A stretch of DNA of 6,496 nucleotides, taken from NCBI GenBank assembly GCA_020861125.1, contig JAJBSZ010000117.1, forward strand, positions 1-6,496, read 5' to 3'. Under the pieces are notes generated by a model. The model did no database searches. It saw only the letters and a program-made list of their open reading frames with translations, and was not told the origin of the DNA. Position 1 is the first letter of the stretch. Every line of letters begins with the position of its first letter. Of this stretch, positions 1 through 6,496 are shown piece after piece. The position numbers and the translations under genes are program-made. Origin of the DNA: Planctomycetota bacterium. GTDB lineage: Bacteria > Planctomycetota > SZUA-567.

Positions 1-3000
1 CCGACCGGGGCAGGGGCTTGGGGGAGTGACGAGCCGGCCGGGCGGCGGCGGCTGGTCCGGCGGCGGTGGTGGCAGGCGTCGTGGCTGATTTCTTTGGTGA
101 TCGCCCTTTTCGGCCGCGCGGCAGCGGTGGAGGTGGCGCCGGGGGCGGATATTCCGACCCTGATCAATGCCGGCAACTACGACCTGGTGCTCACCGGCGA
201 TGCCACCTGGAACAGTGCCCTGGACATCAATTCCACGGCCCGGGCCGGCCTGTCCATCGACGGCCAGGGCAATACGATCACGGTGATCGCCAACGGCGGC
301 AACATGCTCACCAACTTCACCGTTGCCAATAACGTCAGTATCACCAACACGGTGTTCACGCCGTCGGCCGATTATCCGGATCGCAACAACTACCTCTTCG
401 GCTTTGCCAGCAGCAACATCACCTCGAACCTGAATCTGTCCGGCACCACCTTCCAGGGCTTCAACCGCACCCAGGACAAGGGCGCCGACATCATCTGGGC
501 CGATGCCGACGGGGCGGTGGTAAACATCGACGGCGGCACCGACGGCGTCCTGTTCCTGAACAACCGGGCGGAATGGGATTCGGCCGGGGCGGTGACCGTC
601 AACCGCAGCACCGTCACCTTCACCGGGCTGGTCACCTTCGACGGCAACTGGACCGGCAACTACGGCGGGGCGGTGGCGGTGTACGAAAACAACCCCACGC
701 TGACCTTCGAGGGCACGACCAATTTCTACCGCAACCACGCCGCCGTCTTCGGCGGCGCCATCGACGTCTGGGGCGGCCAGCAGACGGTGGTCTTTAACGG
801 CGAGACCACTTTCGACGGCAACTACACCCATTACCTCCAGGATGTTTCCACCTATGAGACGCCGCGCCACGTAAACGATCAGCACACCCGGGGCGGCGCC
901 ATCAACATCGGCTACATTTCCTCTTCCGGCGCCGGCAGCTCGGTCACCTTCAACAACCTGGTGACTTTCAGCAACAACTACGCCCTTTCGGAAGGCCGCA
1001 ACAGTAACAACCAGAACGCCCTCGGCGGCGCGGTGAGCGTCTACGGCAACGGCAGCGCCCAGAACTACCGGCTGGTCTTCAACGAGGCCGCCATCTTCGA
1101 AGGGAACTACGTCTATGCCGTCAACGGTACCGGCAACGGCGGGGCAATTTATTACGATTCCGCCTCGGCGGAATTGACCCTGTCCTCAGGCAGCCAGTTC
1201 CTGAACAACTACGCCAAGACCTCCGGCGGCGGCATCTACCTGCAGTCCGGCATCATCAACCTCAATGCCCTTACGGATGACATTACCTTCCAGGGCAACC
1301 GCCAGGGGGCGACCTTCACCGCTTCGGGCGATACCTATGTCCCGGTGGCGGACAGCGGCGTTCCCAACGCCATTTATCTCGGCACCGGCGGCACCTTCAA
1401 CCTGGATGCGGCGGACGGCTATGCCATCCGCTTTTACGATCCCATCGCCTCGGTGGCGGGGTCGTCCGTCACCGTCAACAAAACTGGCGACGGCGAGGTG
1501 ATCTTCTACGGCGACAACGGGGCCACCACCCTGTACGATTCCGACATCCAGGCCAACACCACGGTCAGCGAAGGGTATTTTACCCTGACGGACGGCGTGG
1601 CCTACGGCAGCACCGCCGCCGGCACCTTTACCGTCCAGGCCGACGGTACCGCCCGGGGCGGCAACGGCGCCACGGTGCGGGCGGGGAATCTGGTGGTGGA
1701 AACCGGCGGTACCCTGGCGGTGCTGGGCGGAGTCTTTACCTTAGATTCCGCCTCCATCGGCCTGCAAACCGGCGCCGTCCTGAGTGGCGAAGGGACACTG
1801 GCCGCCACCGCCGACGTCCTCCTTGGCGGCGTGGTGACGGCGGCAGTGGCTTCCGACGACAGCCTGACGATCACCGCTACCCTCGCCAACGCCGGCGGCA
1901 TCGACAAGACCGGCGCCGGCACCCTGGTTCTCGCCGCCACCAATACCTACACCGGCGCAACCACCGTGTCCGCCGGTACCCTCGCCGCCGGCATCGCCAA
2001 CGCCTTTGCCGCCAGCTCGTCGGTGACGGTGGCGGCCGGGGCGACCCTGGATTTGGCCGGCTATGACCAGCTGGCCGCCAACCTGGCGGGCGCCGGCACC
2101 ATCGACCTCGGCGATGCCGTTCTTACCGCCCAGAACAGCGCCGACACCGAGTTTTCCGGCAGTATTGACGGCACCGGCAGCATGGTGAAAACCGGCAGCG
2201 GACAGCTCACCCTCTCCGGCGACAGCAGCTACAGCGGCGGCACCAACGTCACCGCCGGCACCCTCACCGCCACCGGCGGCACCGCCCTCGGCACCGGCGT
2301 CGCGGCTGTCGGCAGCAATGCCACCCTGGAACTTGCCATTGCCGGCGACGAAACCTTTGCCAACCAATTCACCGGTGTCGGCACCCTGATGAAAACAGGC
2401 GCCGGCACCGCCCACCTCACCGGCGCCGCTTCCTCCACCGGCACGGTGCTGGTCCAGGCCGGCACCCTGGCCCTGGACCAATCGGGCCAGTTCCAGGCCC
2501 TGAGCTGGACCACCCAAGCCGGCGCCACCACCGCCGTGAGCGACGCGTCGCGGTTGCTGGTTACCGGCGCCTTCACCCAGGAATCCGGGTCATTCTTGGA
2601 AGTGGCGGTGGGGGACAACCAGCCCGCGGTCTCCGCCATGTCGGCTTCCATCGCCGGCACCCTGGAGGTTACCGGCTTCGATTCCGGCGTCATGGCCACG
2701 GCCAGCCGGTTTATCGGCAACACCTACACCGTCATCACCACCATCGACGGCATCACCGGCGACTTCGATGACGTCATTGTCGGCACTGCCGCCGATCCGG
2801 TGGACTACCTGGTGGTGACCGGCGGGTTTGTGGACGACCGGCGATCCTACGTGGTGGGGGTGGAACTCGCCTGGTTCGCGGGCGACGTCCTCGGCAACGG
2901 CGTCTTTACCCTAACCAATGCCGGCGACACCTTCACCGTCGATGTGGTTCTGGACGATCAAAACGCTTCCGCCACCGGCTGGAGCGGCGCGGATCTGACC

Positions 3001-6000
3001 AAGCGGGGTCTCGGCACCTTGATCCTGGCGGCAGCCAACGAGTACACCGGATACACCGCCGTCGAGGCCGGCACCCTCGCCACCACCGTCGCCAACGCCT
3101 TCGCCAGCAGTGCCGCCGTGTCGGTCTCGGCCGGCGCCACCCTGGCGCTGAACGGCTACGATCAGGTGGCGCAAAACCTGGCCGGTGCCGGCGCCATCGA
3201 CTTGGGCGCCGCCACGCTCACCGTGCAAAACGCCACCGGCAGCGCCACCACCTTCTCCGGCGCCATCAGCGGAATCGGATCGGTGGCACTGGATGGCGGC
3301 GGCAGTCTCACCCTGTCCGGCAGCAACAGCTATACCGGCGGCACCGACGTGGTGGACGGAACGCTCATCGCCACCACCGGAAGCGCGGTGGGCACCGGCG
3401 CGGTAGCCGTGGCCGCCGGCTCGACCCTGGAACTGGCCTTCGCCGGCGACGAAACCGTGGCCAACCAACTCACCGGCGCCGGCGCTCTGGTGGTGGACGG
3501 TGCCGGCACCGCCCGTCTCACCGCCGCCGGATCCGCTATCGGAGCGGTGACGGTGGCTGCCGGCACGCTGGCGCTGGAGGGAACGGGGTCGTTTACCGCC
3601 GCCAGCTTCACCACCGCCGCCGGCGCCGCCACCACGATTGACGAAGATTCGCGGCTGGTGGTGACCGGCGCCTTCAGCCAGGCGACCGGATCGGACCTCA
3701 CCGTCGCCCTCGGCGGCAACCTGCCGGTCATCACCGCCGACACCGCTTCCCTTGGCGGCACCCTGACCGTCTCCGGCTTCGACGCCGCGGTCTATAACAA
3801 GGCGAGCCAGTTCGACAATCAAGCGGTCACCATCATCGCCACCACCGGCGGCATCCAAGGCGACTTCGACGCGGTGGATCTCGGCACCACCCTCGACCCC
3901 GTCGATTACCTGACCATGGGGTCCCGGATCAGCGCCGACAACCTGAACTACGAGCTCTATTTCGGTCTCACCTGGTTTTCCGGTGCCGCCACCGGCGACG
4001 GCGTCTTTACCCTCGCCGACGCCGGCGACACCTTCGACGTCGATGTGGTGCTGTCCGATCAGAACGAGACGTTCGCCAGCAACTGGGATGGCCAGACCCT
4101 CACCAAGGCCGGAGCCGGCACGCTGATCCTCTCCGCCGTCAACACCTATACCGGCGCCACCCTGGTCACCGCCGGCACCCTGGAGACCGGCGTCGCCCAG
4201 GCCTTCGCCGCCAGTTCGGCAGTCGACGTCTCCTCCGGCGCCACCCTGAACCTGAACGGCTTCAACCAGACGGCCCGGAACCTGACGGGGGCGGGCGCCA
4301 TTACCCTCGGCGCCGCCACCCTGACGGTGGCCAATGCCGCCGGCGACGCCAGCGAATTCTCCGGCGTCATCAGTGGCGCCGGGGCCGTGGCCCTGACCGG
4401 CGGCGGCCAGCTGACCTTGTCCGGAACCAACACCTACGCCGGCGGCACCACCGTCGTGGACGGCACCCTGGTGGCGACCGGCGGCCAGTCCCTCGGCACC
4501 GGCGCCGCCGCCGTCGCCGCCGGTTCGGAGTTGCAGGTGGATTTCGCCGGCGATGACACCTTCGCCAACACCCTGTCCGGCGACGGGACCCTGGCCGTAA
4601 CCGGCGCAGGCACCGCCCGCCTCACCGGCCTGGGGTCGGTTATCGGTGCCGTCGACGTCCGCCAGGGGACCCTTTCCTTCGAACAGTCGGGCGTTTTCCG
4701 CGCCGGCGTCTACACCACCGAGTCAGGCGCCACCACCGCCTTCGCCGCCGACGCCCGCCTGGAGGTGGACGGCGCGTTCACCCAGGCCGCCGGTTCGTCC
4801 CTTACCGTCGCCATCGGCGACAACGAACCGACCATCACCGCCGCCACCGCCAGCATCGCCGGCAGCCTGGAAGTCACCGGCTTCGGCGCGGACGGCCTGA
4901 CCCGGGCCACGGACATCCCGGATCAGAGGTACGTTGTCATCGCCACCACCGGCGGCATCAGCGGCGATTTCGACACCGTCACGGTCGACGCCGTCTCGCC
5001 GGTAGACTACCTCACCGTCACCGGCAGTAAGAGCAATGACGGCCTTACCTATTCGGTCGGCTTCGGCCTCACCTGGCTGGCCGGTACCGCCCTCGGGGAC
5101 GGCGTCTTCACCCTCGACGCCGGCAGTTCCTTTACCGTCGACGTCGTCTTGGCCGACCAATCCGGGACCTTTGTGAGCGGTTGGGACGGCGCCACCCTGA
5201 CGAAACGCGGCGCCGGCACCCTCGTCCTCGCCGCCGCCAACACCTACACCGGTTCCACCCTGGTCCAGGCCGGCACCCTCGCCGCCGGCATCGCCAACGC
5301 CTTCGCCGACAGCAGTTCGGTATCGGTTTCGTCCGGCGCCACCCTGGCCCTGGACGGCTACGACCAGCTGGCGCAGAACCTCACCGGCGCCGGCGCCATC
5401 ACCCTCGGCGACGCCACCCTGACGGTGGCCAATACCGCCGCAACGGAATTTTCCGGCGAGATCAGCGGTGCGGGTGCCGTCGCTCTGACCGGCGGCCAAC
5501 TCACCCTTTCCGGAACCAATACCTATGCCGGCGGCACCGACGTCCAGGGCGGCATCCTGGTCGCCACCACAGGCGCTTCACTGGGGACGGGCGGCGCCGC
5601 CATCGCCGCCGGGGCCGAACTCCAACTCGCCATCACCGGTGAGGAAACCTTCGCCACCACTTTCTCCGGCGACGGCACGCTGGCGAAGACGGGCGCCGGC
5701 ACCGCCATCCTCACCGCCGCCGGTTCCGTGGTGGGTGCGGTGGATCTGCGGACCGGCACCCTGTCTTTCCAGCAGGACGGTGCCTTCCAGGCCGCTAGCT
5801 ACACCACCGCCGGCGGCACCACCACCGCCCTCGGCGGCGAGGCGAGCCTCGCTCTGAGCGGGGCCTACACCCAGGCCGCCGGCTCCACCCTGGAGATCTG
5901 CATCGGCAACAACGAGCCGGCCATCACCGCCGCCACCGCCACCATCGCCGGCACCCTGGACGTCACCGGCTTCGAGGGCGGCATGTATTCATCCGCCACT

Positions 6001-6496
6001 GAGGCCGAGGCCAACCGCTACGTCGTTATCCAGACCACCGGCGGCGTCTCCGGCAGCTTTTCCACCGTGCAAATCGGCACCACCGCCGATCCGGTGGATT
6101 ATCTGGTGGTCACCGGCAGCAACGACGGCAACGCCTACACGGTCGGCTTCCAGCTCGCCTGGACGGCGGGCGCGGCCGACGGCAACGGTTCCTTCACCAT
6201 CGCTGCCGGCGACACCTTCGACGTGGACGTGGTGCTGGCGGACCAGACCGGCTCCTTCGTTTCCCTGTGGGATGGCGAAAGCCTGACCAAGAACGGCGAC
6301 GGCACCCTGATCCTTTCCCGGGAAAACACCTACACCGGCACCACCACCATCACTGCCGGCACCCTCCGCACCGGTGTCGCCGACGCCTTCGCCGACAGCG
6401 CGTCCGTGACGGTGGCCGCCGGGGCGACGCTGGATCTGGATGGGTACGACCAAACCGCCGCCGACCTCGCCGGCGCGGGGGACGTCACCCTCGGCG
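1..6496 (+). CDS. Giant autotransporter-like beta-strand repeat surface protein, partial at both ends
   Basis: Frame 1 is open over the whole window: 2165 codons, no stop, no in-frame ATG that could serve as start. The translation reads as a secreted beta-solenoid passenger: signal peptide (window codons about 15-42), Pmp-like FxxN/GGA repeats (about 181-482), a transition region (483-633), then tandem super-units of about 366 residues (634 to the end) built from PATR motifs such as GAGTLVL..NTYTG.T.V.AGTL. Composition is Gly/Ala/Thr/Val-rich with a single Cys, as expected for passengers exported unfolded across two membranes. In known families such passengers are carried by a C-terminal 12-strand barrel (PF03797) and act at the cell surface, often in adhesion or aggregation. 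The barrel must lie beyond the right edge, so type V secretion is an inference and adhesion a weaker one. The start is probably left of the window. No operon partner, promoter or ribosome-binding site is visible. Alternative: a large repeat protein exported by another route. Confidence 0.9.
43..126 (+). other. Signal peptide (Sec-type, probable) of the giant surface protein
   Basis: Codons 15-42 encode an n-region with six Arg (RRRLVRRRWWQA), a hydrophobic core (SWLISLVIALFG), then R-AAA followed by VEVAP. Cleavage is most likely after the third Ala (base 126), which meets the small-x-small rule. The n-region is unusually Arg-rich and encoded by CGG runs (43-51 and 58-66). The frame stays open upstream to base 1 (PTGAGAWGSDEPAG), so the true start is probably left of the window. 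The in-frame TTG at 94 and GTG at 97 fall inside the hydrophobic core and would destroy it, and no ATG is available. An Arg pair precedes WW, but the rest does not fit the Tat consensus (S/T-RR-x-F-L-K), so Sec export is preferred. Confidence 0.75.
127..540 (+). other. Start of mature passenger, beta-helix-like
   Basis: After the predicted cleavage site the protein begins VEVAPGADIPTLINAG and continues with short alternating strands and Asn/Asp/Gly turns (for example LSIDGQGNTITVIANGG and NNVSITNTVF). This pattern, with a strand every 20 or so residues and phrases such as IDGQGNTI, is typical of right-handed parallel beta-helix passengers at their N-terminal cap. An FQGFN at 451-465 foreshadows the FxxN repeats that follow. 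No catalytic motif, such as a serine protease GDSGS, is seen, so this is not an IgA-protease or SPATE type passenger. The exact boundary with the next region is arbitrary. Confidence 0.6.
541..1446 (+). other. Pmp-like beta-helix domain with FxxN and GGA(I/V) repeats
   Basis: Eight FxxN tetrapeptides occur in order: FLNN (553), FDGN (637), FYRN (724), FDGN (811), FSNN (967), FEGN (1096), FLNN (1198) and FQGN (1288). They are interleaved with GGAV (664), GGAI (751), GGAI (892), GGAV (1024), GGAI (1138) and GGGI (1225). Paired FxxN and GGA(I/L/V) motifs define the polymorphic outer membrane protein repeat of Chlamydia (PF02415/TIGR01376 type). The domain ends with NAIYLG (1366-1383) and FYDPI (1432-1446), which also recall the closing part of Pmp repeat regions; that resemblance is from memory and is less certain. 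In Chlamydia two or more such motifs support adhesion to host cells. Here an adhesive role is only an inference. Confidence 0.75.
1447..1899 (+). other. Transition region of degenerate beta-strand repeats
   Basis: Between the Pmp-like domain and the regular tandem units lies about 150 residues of imperfect repeat. A degenerate PATR-like stretch begins at VNKTGDGEVIFYGDN (near 1474) and reaches VSEGYFTLTDG (near 1566). It is followed by strands ending in Gly-rich turns (GNLVVETGGTLAVLGG, then GAVLSGEGTLAATADVLLGG). The segment 1741-1899 replaces the W.AG, GVFTL and VDVVL.DQ lead that precedes the first PATR of every later unit. I regard it as the cap of the tandem array and not a copy of the unit. 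No function can be assigned on its own. Confidence 0.55.
1900..2994 (+). repeat. Super-repeat unit 1 (365 residues)
   Basis: PATR a is at 1900-1983 (IDKTGAGTLVLAATNTYTG then TVSAGTL), PATR b at 2170-2265 (VKTGSGQLTLSGDSSYSGGT) and the degenerate PATR c at 2374-2469 (MKTGAGTAHLTG). The module at 2470-2994 follows, with GAFTQ at 2566, VAVGDNQPAV, SIAGTLEVTGF, DPVDYL at 2794, ELAWFAG near 2863 and VDVVLDDQN after 2938. This first unit starts with IDK where later units have LTK, because the preceding lead sequence differs. Its linker end is the most divergent: SGAD stands where units 2 to 4 have DG(Q/A/E). Confidence 0.85.
2470..2994 (+). other. Inter-PATR linker module, copy 1 (recurs at 3571-4098, 4675-5196, 5764-6282)
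   Basis: This module of 173-176 residues recurs four times. Its order is: F.A..(W/Y/F)TT; an RL.V.GAFTQ..GS.L strand; an (N/G)(N)xP(A/V/T/I) turn; IAGTL.VTGF; a YTVI.T..GI.GDF strand; DPVDYL; an L.W.AG strand; GVFTL..AGDTF.VDVVL.DQ. From general knowledge of autotransporters, GAF/GDF-type strands with a TVI segment resemble the stem found once, just before the barrel, where it helps passenger folding. Here the module is repeated inside the passenger. That assignment is by resemblance only; no domain search was run. Confidence 0.5.
2995..4098 (+). repeat. Super-repeat unit 2 (368 residues)
   Basis: PATR a is at 2995-3078 (LTKRGLGTLILAAANEYTG), with Glu in place of the usual Thr before Tyr. 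PATR b is at 3271-3366 (GGGSLTLSGSNSYTGGT) and PATR c at 3475-3570 (VVDGAGTARLTAAGS). The linker module at 3571-4098 holds GAFSQ at 3667, VALGGNLPVI, SLGGTLTVSGF, DPVDYL at 3895, GLTWFSG near 3964 and VDVVLSDQNETF. It is the longest complete unit and shares the same internal offsets as unit 3 (b at +276 and c at +480 from the unit start). Confidence 0.85.
4099..5196 (+). repeat. Super-repeat unit 3 (366 residues)
   Basis: PATR a is at 4099-4182 (LTKAGAGTLILSAVNTYTG), PATR b at 4375-4470 (GGGQLTLSGTNTYAGGT) and PATR c at 4579-4674 (AVTGAGTARLTGLGS). The linker module at 4675-5196 holds GAFTQ at 4771, VAIGDNEPTI, SIAGSLEVTGF, GLTWLAG near 5068 and VDVVLADQSGTF. The DPVDYL motif appears here as SPVDYL at 4996, the only copy where the Asp is lost. 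The stretch from 4303 is nearly identical in DNA to the matching part of unit 4. Confidence 0.85.
5197..6282 (+). repeat. Super-repeat unit 4 (362 residues)
   Basis: PATR a is at 5197-5280 (LTKRGAGTLVLAAANTYTG), PATR b at 5467-5559 (GGQLTLSGTNTYAGGT, one Gly shorter than in unit 3) and PATR c at 5668-5763 (AKTGAGTAILTAAGS). The linker module at 5764-6282 holds GAYTQ at 5860, ICIGNNEPAI, TIAGTLDVTGF, DPVDYL at 6088, QLAWTAG near 6151 and VDVVLADQTGSF. It is the shortest complete unit. It carries the only Cys I find in the whole translation (codon 5899-5901), at a position that is Ala in the three other units. Confidence 0.85.
6283..6496 (+). repeat. Super-repeat unit 5, cut by the right window edge
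   Basis: PATR a is at 6283-6366 (LTKNGDGTLILSRENTYTG then TITAGTL). After it comes the usual AFA.S..VTVAAGATL strand pair and the GYDQTAADLAGAG turn, where the window ends. The match to the first 70 residues of units 1 to 4 is direct and without gaps, so at least one more unit, whole or partial, continues to the right. Beyond the array the family normally has a C-terminal barrel, which cannot be checked here. Confidence 0.85.

Larger units (their letters stand above)
1900..6496 (+). repeat. Tandem array of about 1.1-kb coding super-repeats (four full, one truncated)
   Basis: Aligning the Lys of the first PATR in each unit gives positions 1906, 3001, 4105, 5203 and 6289, so periods of 1095, 1104, 1098 and 1086 bases. 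Independent landmarks agree: the DPVDYL-type motif is at 2794, 3895, 4996 and 6088 (steps 1101, 1101, 1092), and the conserved Trp is at 2872, 3973, 5074 and 6160 (steps 1101, 1101, 1086). All length differences are whole codons, so the frame is kept. The array runs off the right edge and its copy number is unknown. Each unit contains PATR a, b and c followed by a linker module of about 175 residues. Confidence 0.92.

Noticed and set aside
26..88. GTG at 26 after a GGGGGAG stretch as the gene start
   Set aside because: This GTG is in frame 2, which stops at the TGA at 86-88. It cannot start the large frame-1 protein.
58..117. Tat signal peptide, because of the Arg run
   Set aside because: The residues after the Arg pair (WWQAS) do not fit the Tat consensus, and autotransporter passengers are normally exported unfolded through Sec.
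52..129. In-frame CTG 52, TTG 94, GTG 97 or GTG 127 as the true start
   Set aside because: TTG 94 and GTG 97 sit inside the hydrophobic core of the signal peptide and GTG 127 lies after its cleavage site. CTG is rarely used and would trim the Arg-rich n-region. An upstream start is simpler.
66..332. Plus-strand open frame in another frame beginning with GTG at 66
   Set aside because: It overlaps the signal peptide and the start of the passenger, is Arg/His/Gly-rich without any domain, and has no ribosome-binding site at a suitable distance.
1741..2517. Antisense open frame of 258 codons, with a similar one of the same length at 4723-5499
   Set aside because: Long antisense frames recur opposite the tandem units because the sense DNA repeats and lacks the complements of stop codons. 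Recurrence reflects the sense repeat and is not evidence of genes.
2911..3858. Antisense open frame of 315 codons, Gly/Arg/His-rich
   Set aside because: It lies wholly opposite the repeat array, its composition is that expected from the complement of GCC/GGC/ACC codons, and it matches no recognisable family. The sense frame shows coherent repeat structure over the same bases.
1900..6496. CRISPR array or non-coding satellite DNA
   Set aside because: The repeat is about 1.1 kb, entirely coding, keeps frame through every length change and varies mostly at third codon positions. There are no short direct repeats with unique spacers.

Overview
The window is one uninterrupted piece of a giant coding sequence. 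Plus-strand frame 1 (codons starting at 1, 4, 7 and so on) has no stop from base 1 to base 6496. It gives 2165 complete codons, with no in-frame ATG start visible and no stop, so the gene runs off both edges. The product looks like a very large, glycine/alanine/threonine-rich, beta-strand-repeat surface protein of the autotransporter (type V secretion) kind. The C-terminal outer-membrane barrel that would prove this is not inside the window.

Layout of the encoded protein. Bases 1-126 hold a partial N-terminal extension and a signal peptide: an Arg-rich n-region, a hydrophobic core and an AAA cleavage site. Bases 127-540 start the mature passenger. Bases 541-1446 carry a domain with the FxxN and GGA(I/V) repeats known from chlamydial Pmp proteins, ending in NAIYLG and FYDPI motifs. 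Bases 1447-1899 are a transition region of loosely repeated beta-strand sequence. From 1900 to the right edge there are four complete and one truncated tandem units of about 1.1 kb (365, 368, 366 and 362 residues, then the partial one). Each complete unit holds three autotransporter-associated beta-strand repeats (PATR, Pfam PF12951-like) followed by a roughly 175-residue non-PATR module with a DPVDYL-type motif, a conserved Trp and a VDVVL.DQ strand.

Organism. The DNA is strongly GC-rich with GC-ending codons (GCC, GGC, ACC, CTC/CTG dominate). The signal peptide and passenger type point to a Gram-negative, outer-membrane-bearing bacterium. Similar repeat proteins are known from Proteobacteria and Desulfovibrio-like sulfate reducers, but the window does not settle the taxon.

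No other gene is supported. The many smaller open frames on both strands, including antisense ones of 258 and 315 codons, are by-products of GCC/GGC/ACC-rich codons and recur in step with the 1.1-kb repeats. I see no promoter, terminator, RNA gene, insertion sequence or CRISPR array. The most interesting point is the architecture: a Pmp-like beta-helix head joined to a tandem array of whole 'three PATR plus linker' super-units.
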